DNA of 34,308 nt from Clostridium algidicarnis DSM 15099 (GTDB lineage Bacteria > Bacillota > Clostridia > Clostridiales > Clostridiaceae): contig NZ_PTIS01000023.1 of the NCBI RefSeq assembly GCF_002934235.1, forward strand, positions 1 through 34,308, given 5' to 3'. The position numbers and the translations under genes are program-made. This document shows positions 15,936 through 22,740 of the stretch, in pieces. Each line of letters begins with the position of its first letter. Position 1 is the first letter of the stretch. The notes below the pieces were generated by a model. It ran no database searches, was not told where the DNA came from, and was given only the letters and a program-made list of their open reading frames with translations.

Positions 15936-15973
15936 AAACTAGAAATTTTAATTTAAAATTCTAGTTTTTTTAT
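15936..15973 (+). terminator. Intrinsic terminator after the small membrane protein gene
   Basis: AAACTAG at 15936-15942 and CTAGTTT further on close an A+T-rich hairpin (ATTTTAA/TTTAAAAT inner part), followed by a run of T reaching 15971. Confidence 0.75.
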
Positions 15974-16073
15974 TTTTAGTAATAATAAGATTTACTGTTT
16001 AGATAGAATAAAAATTAAGTAAATGGTAGAATTTATTATAAGAAGAGTATTAATAAAGCTAGGAGTGAAATTT

Positions 16074-17429
16074 ATGAATAAACCGCTAAGTTTAGATTTG
16101 AAAAATATTAAAGATTACATAGAAGATAAAGAAATAGAGGCTATAGAAAATGAAGTACAGCTTGCACATAAAACACTTCATAATGCCACAGGTCTTGGGT
16201 CAGAATTTTTAGGATGGCTTGATCTTCCGGTAAATTATGATAAAGAAGAGTTTAGGAGAATAAAAGAAGCTGCTAAAAAGATTAGAAAGAATTCAGAAGT
16301 TTTATTAGTAATAGGCATTGGGGGATCCTACCTTGGTGCTAGAGCTGCTATTGAAATGTTAAATCATAGTTTTTATAACATCTTAAATAATGATCAAAGA
16401 AATTCCCCAGCTATATTTTTTGTGGGTAACAATATAAGCTCTACATATATGCTAGATCTTTTAGAAGTTATAAAAGATAAGGATATTTCTATAAATATAA
16501 TTTCAAAATCAGGAACCACCACAGAACCAGCTATTGCATTTAGAATATTTAAAGATCTTTTAGAAAAGAAATATGGAAAAGAAGAAGCAAGAGAAAGGAT
16601 ATTTGCTACCACAGATAAAGAAAAAGGTGCACTTAAATCTTTATCAGACAAAGAAGGGTATGAAACTTTTGTTATACCTGATAATGTAGGCGGTAGATTT
16701 TCTGTTTTAACTGCTGTAGGGCTACTGCCTATTGCAGCCTCTGGAGTAGACATAGATAGTATTATGAAGGGTTCAGAAAAGGCTATGGAAGACTTTGCTC
16801 ATGATGACTTAAAGAAAAACAATTGTTATCAATATGCAGCAGTTAGAAATATTCTTTATAGAAAAGAAAAAAACATAGAAATCATGGTGAATTATGAACC
16901 ATCTCTTCATTATTTTTCAGAGTGGTGGAAACAGCTATATGGGGAAAGTGAAGGTAAAGATAATAAAGGTATATTCCCGGCAGCAGTAGACTTTTCTACA
17001 GACTTACATTCTATGGGACAATACATTCAAGATGGTAGAAGAAACTTATTTGAAACTGTATTAAATGTAGAAAAACCAAGAAAAGAAATAATTATAGAAA
17101 AGAACAAAGAAGATATAGATGGATTAAACTTTTTAGCAGGAAAAACCATGAACTTCGTTAATAATAAAGCATTTCAAGGAACCCTTTTAGCCCATAGTGA
17201 TGGAGGAGTACCTAATATAATAATAAATATTTCTGAAATGTCCCCATTTAACTTTGGATACATGGTTTATTTCTTTGAGAAGGCTTGTGCCATAAGTGGA
17301 TATATATTAGGAATTAATCCCTTCAATCAGCCAGGTGTGGAAGCTTATAAGAAAAATATGTTCGCTCTATTAGGAAAACCTGGGTTTGAAGATTTAAAGG
17401 ATGAACTTGAAAAGAGATTGGAAGATTAA
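16074..17429 (+). CDS. pgi: Glucose-6-phosphate isomerase
   Basis: This 451-residue enzyme interconverts glucose 6-phosphate and fructose 6-phosphate in glycolysis. Its motifs are [16 protein letters not shown] near 80-95, the phosphate-binding loop SKSGTTTEP near 144, [16 protein letters not shown], the catalytic glutamate region [11 protein letters not shown] and the C-terminal [19 protein letters not shown] with the catalytic lysine. The length fits the shorter bacterial type. The start at 16074 follows AGGAG at 16061-16065; an in-frame ATG at 16023 has no such site and would add an atypical basic tail. The stop overlaps the next gene's ATG by one base (TAATG), so the two are translationally coupled. 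Confidence 0.96.
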   Translation: MNKPLSLDLKNIKDYIEDKEIEAIENEVQLAHKTLHNATGLGSEFLGWLDLPVNYDKEEFRRIKEAAKKIRKNSEVLLVIGIGGSYLGARAAIEMLNHSFYNILNNDQRNSPAIFFVGNNISSTYMLDLLEVIKDKDISINIISKSGTTTEPAIAFRIFKDLLEKKYGKEEARERIFATTDKEKGALKSLSDKEGYETFVIPDNVGGRFSVLTAVGLLPIAASGVDIDSIMKGSEKAMEDFAHDDLKKNNCYQYAAVRNILYRKEKNIEIMVNYEPSLHYFSEWWKQLYGESEGKDNKGIFPAAVDFSTDLHSMGQYIQDGRRNLFETVLNVEKPRKEIIIEKNKEDIDGLNFLAGKTMNFVNNKAFQGTLLAHSDGGVPNIIINISEMSPFNFGYMVYFFEKACAISGYILGINPFNQPGVEAYKKNMFALLGKPGFEDLKDELEKRLED

Positions 17430-17869
17430 TGAGGATTATTGTGGATGGAGACTCCTGTCCGTCTAGAGATATAATAGAGAAGGCTGCAAAAGAGCTTTCA
17501 ATAGAGATGGATATATTTTGTGATTTAAATCATCATATAACAAGTGATTATAGTAATGTTATATATATGGACAGTGGATTTCAAAGTGTAGACATGGCTA
17601 TATTTAACCATGTGAAAAGCGAAGATATAGTTGTAACAGGAGACTTTGGTGTAGCCTCTATGGTTATAGGTAAAGATGCTTATGCTGTATCTCCAAAAGG
17701 TTATGTGTTTACTGAAAATAATATAGATAGATTGCTTTTTGAAAGACATATATCTCAAAAGATAAGAAGATCTGGAGGTAAGACTAAAGGGCCGAAGAAG
17801 AGATTGGAAGAAGATGACGTAAGGCTTTATAATAGTATTATAACTATTATCAAAGGATTTATTCTATAA
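17429..17869 (+). CDS. YaiI/YqxD family protein (UPF0178, DUF188)
   Basis: This 146-residue protein begins [20 protein letters not shown], the near-invariant start of the family, and contains GFQSVDMAIFNHVKSEDIVV and TGDFGVASMVIGKDAYAVSP. The aspartates (D7, and the D of VDMA and GDFG) resemble a PIN/NYN-type nuclease active site, which fits the fold proposed for the family, but the biochemical role is not established. The RRSGGKTKGPKKRLEEDD segment near the end is also typical. The start codon overlaps the pgi stop by one base. No functional link to glycolysis is implied. Confidence 0.9.
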   Translation: MRIIVDGDSCPSRDIIEKAAKELSIEMDIFCDLNHHITSDYSNVIYMDSGFQSVDMAIFNHVKSEDIVVTGDFGVASMVIGKDAYAVSPKGYVFTENNIDRLLFERHISQKIRRSGGKTKGPKKRLEEDDVRLYNSIITIIKGFIL

Positions 17870-17873
17870 CTAC

Positions 17874-17966
17874 CCGCTCTAATACTCACATCTTTTTCAA
17901 AGTGGGAGTAAAAAGCGGCTACGACCTTGGAACGATTTCTAAGCTTCAGCTGCAGTAAAACCCCAA
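17874..17966 (+). other. Unidentified intergenic structured element
   Basis: After yaiI the sequence is richer in G+C than the flanks and can fold. CCGCT (17874-17878) pairs with AGCGG (17914-17918), enclosing a hairpin of TACTC, CA, CTTT against AAAG, TG, GAGTA (17883-17910). The following bases to 17966 (CGACCTTGGAACG..., AAGCTTCAGCTGCAG) look equally unlike ordinary spacer. It matches no RNA family I can name. A dispersed intergenic repeat or a small structured RNA are the two readings. Confidence 0.4.
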
Positions 17967-18071
17967 TCTATGCAAAAAGCCCTGTTTATGAAATCAAAAT
18001 AAGGTTTATGAAGATAAGGTAAAGTTACCATATAAAGAATAAAATCTAAAGAACTAAAATAAAGATAAAAA

Positions 18072-18108
18072 AGATACCCAGCTATATATCAGCTGGGTAT
18101 CTTTTTTT
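18072..18108. terminator. Bidirectional intrinsic terminator
   Basis: AGATACCCAGCT (18072-18083) pairs with AGCTGGGTATCT (18091-18102), followed by a run of T to 18108 and preceded by an A-run. It can end both the pgi-yaiI transcript and the convergent small gene, whose stop codon lies in the T-run. Confidence 0.92.
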
Positions 18109-18298
18109 AATCTCCGGGCTTAAATCTTTTTGAGTGGTAACCTTCCATTGGTATTTCGGGTAGAAAGTTGGTATTGTCTATCATTTCAACTAGTGGAGCT
18201 CCATTAATATTATTTACATACAAATTCAAGCTTTTAAGAGTACCGTTATGAGGGTTGGTTTTTAGTAAGGTATCCAAATTATCGTCATTTATTTTCAT
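18107..18298 (-). CDS. Small soluble protein of unknown function
   Basis: This 63-residue protein (MKINDDNLDTLLKTNPHNGT...) has no membrane segment, signal or recognised motif; the end is rich in Pro, Gly and charged residues. A very strong AAAGGAGGTG lies upstream but about 22 bases from the ATG, too far for normal use. Between them is a small hairpin, GGGAT/ATCCC, that could bring site and start together. Alternatively translation may begin at an in-frame ATT about seven bases after the site, adding four residues. The good ribosome site and shared terminator argue that the gene is real. Neighbours give no clue to function. Confidence 0.6.
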   Translation of the reverse strand: MKINDDNLDTLLKTNPHNGTLKSLNLYVNNINGAPLVEMIDNTNFLPEIPMEGYHSKRFKPGD

Positions 18299-18493
18299 AA
18301 AGTAGGGATAAATCCCTTCACCTCCTTTATTATTATTTTTACCATTAATTTTCTTCTTATACCGTCAAAAATCTTCCTTTACTCAAATAATTTGGTGAAC
18401 GAATATAGTAATAAAAAGAAGGAATGTTATTACATAATATGGAATAGGAATATGTAGAAATGAAATTATATTTAACTAAAAGGAGAGAGTAAT

Positions 18494-20527
18494 ATGGAAA
18501 TTAATTTTAATTTAAGTAGCCCTCAAAGAAAGGGTGAGAATATAGAAATTACTGTTGACTCAAAAAAAGAAAACTTATTATATAAATTTTTCATAGGATT
18601 AGATGGTATTTGGCATACTCTTCAAGATTTTAGTAAATCAGATACCTATAAGTGGATTCCAAAAAAAAATGGGAAATATGTATTAATGGTTCAGGGTAAA
18701 GATAAAGATAGCAAGAAATCTTTTGATTATGTGACTAGAGCAGATTACATAGTTGGAATAGAAGATGAGCATATTATAAAGGAGATATTACTTGATAAAG
18801 AGGAATATTTAATAGGAGATAAAATCAATTTATCTGTAGATGCCTATAAAAGCAATCTGCTTTTTAAATACTGGTTAAAAATTAATGATGGCTGGGAATT
18901 AATGAAGAATTATTCCCCACAAGACACATTAAGTTTTACAGCAAATACTCCAGGTTTTTATGATGTTTTAATAGAATGTAAAGAAGTAAACTCTAAAAAT
19001 AACTTTGATGATTTTAAAAAGATTAGTTTTAATATAAAGAATATTGATCCTGTAGAAATAAAGGATTTTAAATGTGTAACCCCTGATATAATGGTAGGAG
19101 AAGAACTTATATTTAAGATAAATTCAAATAGCAATGAAGAAAGGATGCTCATTTATAAGTTTTTTAAAATAGATTCTAAGGGTAATATAAAGTGTATACA
19201 GGATTATTCCACCAAAAACATAGTTTCTTATATAGAAAATATAAAAGGAAAATATAAACTTCTTTGTTTTGTAAAAGATATGTATTCTAATAGAGAATAT
19301 GACGATAGGGCAGTAATAAATTATGAAGTGGAACCTTATAAAAAGATAAAAATAAAAGAATTAATAGCAGATCTTAGTTCACCACAGCTATCAGGTACTG
19401 AGATAAGCTTTAAGACTATTGTAGAAGGAGGTAAAAATTTATTATACAGATTTATTGTAGAGGGAACTTATAGTGAAGATACTGGGTACTCAAGAGAAGA
19501 TAGTTTGTTATGGAAGTGTAGTAAAGATGGTGACTATGTTATTAAAGCTATGGTAAAAGATATAAGCTTTGAAGATGAGTATGAAGATATAAAGGAAATG
19601 GAATATTCTATAAGTAAGAAAGCTAAAAATCCTGTAATAATAAAAGATGTATCTGTGGATAAAAAGAAAGATATTATAGTAAACAAGCCAGTAAAAATAA
19701 AAGTAAAGGCTGAAGGTGGGCTAGAATTAAAATATTCTTTTATAGTATATTTATTAGATAAAGAAGTAGAAACTATAGAATATGGAGATTGTAACTCAGT
19801 TAACTTTACCCCCATGGTTCCAGGAGAATATTGTATAGAGGTCAGAGTTAAAGATAAATACTCAAATAAAGAATATGATTGTCATTGGATTTTGACACTT
19901 AATGTAAATGAATATGTGAAAGGGAATATAGAATATGTTTTAATTAATCCTAAAGAATATTATATGGTAGGAGATACTATTGATTTAGAAGTTGTATCAG
20001 AAAATACTAAAGATACATTAATTAAGTATATATTAAAGGTGGATGGACATTTAATTGAGGAAACTAGCTTTGTTAAAAATAAGAAGTATATATTTAAACC
20101 TAAATGTAGGGGAAGTTACTTAATAGAAATTCAAGGAAAGAGTGTGTATTGCGAAAAAGGGTATGATAGTAAAAAGCAGGTTAAAATAAAGGTTCATGAT
20201 GCCTTACCTGTTATGAATACTAAACTTTTTATAGATAATACTAATATTTATATAAATGAACCTGTAGTTTTAAGAGTTGAAAATGAAGGAGGAATAGATG
20301 TAAGCTATGAATTTTATATTATGGAACAAGGGGAATGGAGAAAAGCACAAAGTTACAGCAAAAAAGATTATTATGCCTTTATACCTTTTGTACAAGGAAA
20401 ATATAAGATTTTAGTTTTAACTAAAAGTAATTACAAAAATTGCTCCTATGAGGATTATGATATTTTTGAGTTTGAGACCTATGAAGAAATGGCAACAGTT
20501 CAATCTTTAGTTGACTATGCTCTTTAA
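18494..20527 (+). CDS. Seven-repeat triple-tyrosine-type (Y_Y_Y-like) protein
   Basis: This 677-residue protein consists almost wholly of seven Ig-like repeats of about 90-100 residues, beginning near residues 1, 90, 180, 280, 375, 470 and 570. Each has a strand followed by LLYKF or a variant, a middle Y/D-S turn (YSKSDxY-like), a strand such as GKYxLxVxxKD, and an aromatic pair before the next linker. This fits the triple-tyrosine/Y_Y_Y repeat class known from clostridial proteins. There is no signal peptide, sorting motif or membrane segment, so how it would reach the surface, if it does, is unclear. AAAGGAGAGAG precedes the ATG. The lytic transglycosylase gene follows after 44 bp in the same direction, suggesting shared transcription and a cell-wall connection. 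Confidence 0.78.
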   Translation: MEINFNLSSPQRKGENIEITVDSKKENLLYKFFIGLDGIWHTLQDFSKSDTYKWIPKKNGKYVLMVQGKDKDSKKSFDYVTRADYIVGIEDEHIIKEILLDKEEYLIGDKINLSVDAYKSNLLFKYWLKINDGWELMKNYSPQDTLSFTANTPGFYDVLIECKEVNSKNNFDDFKKISFNIKNIDPVEIKDFKCVTPDIMVGEELIFKINSNSNEERMLIYKFFKIDSKGNIKCIQDYSTKNIVSYIENIKGKYKLLCFVKDMYSNREYDDRAVINYEVEPYKKIKIKELIADLSSPQLSGTEISFKTIVEGGKNLLYRFIVEGTYSEDTGYSREDSLLWKCSKDGDYVIKAMVKDISFEDEYEDIKEMEYSISKKAKNPVIIKDVSVDKKKDIIVNKPVKIKVKAEGGLELKYSFIVYLLDKEVETIEYGDCNSVNFTPMVPGEYCIEVRVKDKYSNKEYDCHWILTLNVNEYVKGNIEYVLINPKEYYMVGDTIDLEVVSENTKDTLIKYILKVDGHLIEETSFVKNKKYIFKPKCRGSYLIEIQGKSVYCEKGYDSKKQVKIKVHDALPVMNTKLFIDNTNIYINEPVVLRVENEGGIDVSYEFYIMEQGEWRKAQSYSKKDYYAFIPFVQGKYKILVLTKSNYKNCSYEDYDIFEFETYEEMATVQSLVDYAL

Positions 20528-20571
20528 AAAAATTACAATAGAGATATGTATAATAAATAGGTGGTGATTTT

Positions 20572-21243
20572 TTGGAGATAAAGTCAGCGGAAAATGTAAT
20601 GAAGCTTCAGCTAATGACTCAAATGATGAAAGGTGCATTTAAAGAAGACTCTATTGCTTTTCAAATGGTGTTAGAAACTATGGCTAAGGCTATGAGTGAT
20701 GAACAGAGTAGTAATGATTTATTAGAATCTCTTGGGCTAGAAGAGGCGGATCTAAGTCAGTTAGGTTATATGAAGGGACAACGTTTAAATACAAAAGATT
20801 TTAAAGATGAATTTATTTCAAGCCCTATAGGTAAAGATTTAAGATCAAATAATATGATAATTGAAGAATCAATAAAAGAAGCATCTAAAAAATATGGGAT
20901 AGATGAAAAACTAATAAGAGCCATAATAAAGCAAGAATCAAATTTTGATCCGAAGGCCAAGTCTTGGGCTGGTGCAATGGGCCTTATGCAACTTATGCCT
21001 GAAAATGTAAAGGAAGAAGGCGTAAAAAACCCTTATGATATAAAAGAAAATATATATGCAGGTACAAGACACTTTAAAAAGTACCTAGATCAATTTAAAA
21101 CTTTGGAAATGGCATTATCAGCTTATAATGCAGGGCCGGGAACTATGGCTAGAAGAGGCGTAGATAGTATAGAAAAGGCAGATAGGCTTCCTCTAGAAAC
21201 TCAGAACTATATTAAAAAGGTTATGGGATATTATAAGGCATAG
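20572..21243 (+). CDS. Leaderless SLT-type lytic transglycosylase
   Basis: The product is 223 residues. Residues 1-65 are a Met/Gln/Leu-rich helical region (KLQLMTQMMKGAFKEDSIAF). The C-terminal domain is a soluble lytic transglycosylase: catalytic E122 in IKQESNFDPKAKS, GLMQLMP at 137-143 and ALSAYNAGPG at 181-190. Such enzymes cleave the glycan strand of peptidoglycan to 1,6-anhydro-muramyl products. No signal peptide is present, as in the Bacillus CwlQ type, which implies non-classical export or a role in a cell-spanning structure. The start is TTG at 20572, after AGGTGGTGA; no better ATG is available. It lies 44 bp after the seven-repeat gene, which also lacks a signal, and a terminator follows. 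Confidence 0.88.
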   Translation: MEIKSAENVMKLQLMTQMMKGAFKEDSIAFQMVLETMAKAMSDEQSSNDLLESLGLEEADLSQLGYMKGQRLNTKDFKDEFISSPIGKDLRSNNMIIEESIKEASKKYGIDEKLIRAIIKQESNFDPKAKSWAGAMGLMQLMPENVKEEGVKNPYDIKENIYAGTRHFKKYLDQFKTLEMALSAYNAGPGTMARRGVDSIEKADRLPLETQNYIKKVMGYYKA

Positions 21244-21246
21244 TAT

Positions 21247-21279
21247 AAAAGTGAGTATATATATATATTCACTTTTTTC
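21247..21279 (+). terminator. Intrinsic terminator after the transglycosylase gene
   Basis: AAAAGTGA (21247-21254) pairs with TCACTTTT (21269-21276) across a TA-repeat loop that can itself pair, and is followed by T residues. Confidence 0.8.
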
Positions 21280-21304
21280 AATAATAACTTTTTAATAGAA
21301 GAAC

Positions 21305-21379
21305 TTATCCAGGGGCGTAGCAGCCGTCATCCCCACCTTGAAGAGGATAGGGGTGTTACGGATGGTAGCCATCGGATAA
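21305..21379 (+). ncRNA. Candidate structured RNA or palindromic intergenic element
   Basis: This 75-base island, much richer in G+C than its flanks, is closed by TTATCC (21305-21310) with GGATAA (21374-21379). Inside, CCGT (21324-21327) pairs with ACGG (21358-21361), CCCC (21331-21334) with GGGG (21350-21353), and CCT with AGG around TGAAG. A separate small hairpin ATGG-TAG-CCAT lies at 21362-21372. The result is a compact three-way-junction-like fold. It sits about 50 bases before the rsuA-like start, so it could be a leader element, but I match it to no known riboswitch. A dispersed repeat is the other possibility. Confidence 0.45.
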
Positions 21380-21432
21380 ATAACAAAATAAAGTACAAAT
21401 AATGAAGTTTAATTTAAATAAAGGATGGTATT

Positions 21433-22158
21433 ATGGAAAGATTAGATAAGATACTTTCAAACCTAGGATATGGTAGCAGGAAGGACATAAAGTCTTTAAT
21501 TAAAAAAGGAAATATTATGATAGATAAAGAGGTTGTAAAAGATAATAGTATTCAAATAGATCCAAACAAGTCTATTATTGAAATAAATGGACAGGAGATA
21601 TTCTACAGAAAATATATATATCTTATGATGAATAAACCAAAGGATGTAATCTCAGCAACCTTTGATAAATATGATGAGACAGTAATAGATCTATTAGAAC
21701 CTGATTACATAGCTTTTGACCCTTTTACAGTAGGAAGACTTGATAAAGATACAGTGGGACTTATTCTTATAACTAACGATGGGGAACTTAATCATAAATT
21801 AATATCTCCTAAGTGGAATGTGGAAAAGGTTTATTATGCAAAAATCAATAAAGAAGTAGATGAAAAAGATATAAAAAGGTTTGAAGAGGGAATGGTTATA
21901 GATGATGGATATAAATGTTTACCAGCAAAATTAAAAATAATATCTTCATCTAAAGAGGGCTCAGAAATAGAACTTACAATACAAGAAGGAAAATTTCATC
22001 AAGTAAAAAGGATGTTTGAAGCATTGGATAAAGCAGTTACTTATTTAAGAAGAACAAGGTTTGGACCTATTTTATTAGATGAAAATTTAAATGAGGGAGA
22101 ATACCGAGAACTTTCTGACGAGGAGATAGAATCATTATATTCATGTGCTAAAAAATAG
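21433..22158 (+). CDS. rsuA: RsuA-family ribosomal small-subunit pseudouridine synthase
   Basis: This 241-residue protein has an N-terminal S4 RNA-binding domain (about 1-55, MERLDKILSNLGYGSRKDIK) and the RsuA/RluB-type catalytic domain. The catalytic aspartate lies in GRLDKDTVGLILITNDG (about 97-113). LISPKWNVEKVYYAKI and GKFHQVKRMFEAL are also characteristic. Enzymes of this group convert uridine to pseudouridine, RsuA itself at position 516 of 16S rRNA. Assignment to RsuA rather than RluB/RluE rests on overall length and motif style and is probable, not certain. The ATG follows AAAGGATGG. A structured element lies just upstream at 21305-21379. Confidence 0.88.
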   Translation: MERLDKILSNLGYGSRKDIKSLIKKGNIMIDKEVVKDNSIQIDPNKSIIEINGQEIFYRKYIYLMMNKPKDVISATFDKYDETVIDLLEPDYIAFDPFTVGRLDKDTVGLILITNDGELNHKLISPKWNVEKVYYAKINKEVDEKDIKRFEEGMVIDDGYKCLPAKLKIISSSKEGSEIELTIQEGKFHQVKRMFEALDKAVTYLRRTRFGPILLDENLNEGEYRELSDEEIESLYSCAKK

Positions 22159-22337
22159 ATAGAGATAAACAAAATTCTTTTAGCATTTATAAGATGTATA
22201 AGAGATCCTAATATATACAGCAAAAGGTATTATTCTTAATAAAACTATATATAAATTAAAATAATATTAAATGCATAGAATATAGAATGTTTAATGTGAT
22301 AGTAAGATAAAAGTTACAATTTTATTTTAAAAACACC
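22159..22337. other. A+T-rich spacer after the pseudouridine synthase gene
   Basis: I see no gene, clear terminator or motif here. The sequence is nearly all A and T up to the promoter of the candidate small RNA at 22338. Confidence 0.5.
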
Positions 22338-22366
22338 TTGCAATATTAAAAAAAGTTTAATATAAT
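22338..22366 (+). promoter_or_regulatory. Promoter of the candidate small RNA
   Basis: TTGCAA (22338-22343), a 17-base spacer and a perfect TATAAT (22361-22366). The hexamers lie inside an inverted repeat: CCTTGCA/TGCAAGG outside and ATATTAAA/TTTAATAT inside. Confidence 0.65.
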
Positions 22367-22370
22367 AGTT

Positions 22371-22457
22371 GTGCAAGGATGAATAAAAAGTATTAATAAC
22401 CCCCTTTTTATTTATAAAAGCACAGCCTTTCCCCAAGGGTTGTGCTTTTGTTTTTTT
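22371..22457 (+). ncRNA. Candidate small RNA gene, about 85 nt
   Basis: Starting about 22371-22373, seven bases after TATAAT, the transcript would run GTGCAAGGATG, then a hairpin AATAAAAAG/CTTTTTATT (about 22382-22413) whose loop ends in CCCC, then the terminator stem AAAAGCACA...CCTT/AAGG...TGTGCTTTT (22416-22449), ending in a run of seven T (22451-22457). No reading frame of useful length lies between promoter and terminator. The nearest genes are over 200 bases away on either side, so it is not simply the terminator of rsuA or the leader of pcrA. It matches no family I can name with confidence. Confidence 0.6.
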
Positions 22458-22653
22458 AAAATATATTTAGACTTAAACTATGATTTTAAAATAAAATATA
22501 AACTTGTGGCTTATTTAGCGTATAAATGGTAGAATAGATATAAGAGCATAGGATATAAACTTATATTTGAAGGAACAGATTAAAAATAATAAATATCTGT
22601 TTATTGCTATAAATTAAAGAGAGAACATATAATCTTATTTTATTGTGCTTATA

Positions 22654-22740
22654 TGTTATACTAGGATGGGTGACTTTGGCTTATTCTTTTGAGTTTATAT
22701 TTTTTATATAAACTTTTTTTATTTACAGGAGGTAATTAAT
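22654..22740 (+). promoter_or_regulatory. pcrA promoter and terminator-like leader hairpin
   Basis: An extended -10 (TG-T-TATACT) lies at 22654-22662. About 25 bases beyond the expected start is a 9-bp stem, AGTTTATAT (22692-22700) with ATATAAACT (22706-22714), followed by T to 22720. This is an intrinsic terminator in form. The strong AGGAGG site and ATG come right after. It could attenuate pcrA, or end transcripts coming from upstream. Confidence 0.5.

Noticed and set aside
17870-17879. CTACCCGCTC, shared with the 3' end of tRNA-Gly at about 34007, as a possible attachment-site remnant
   Set aside because: The match is only ten bases and forms part of the local hairpin at 17874-17918; no integrase or second flank is seen.
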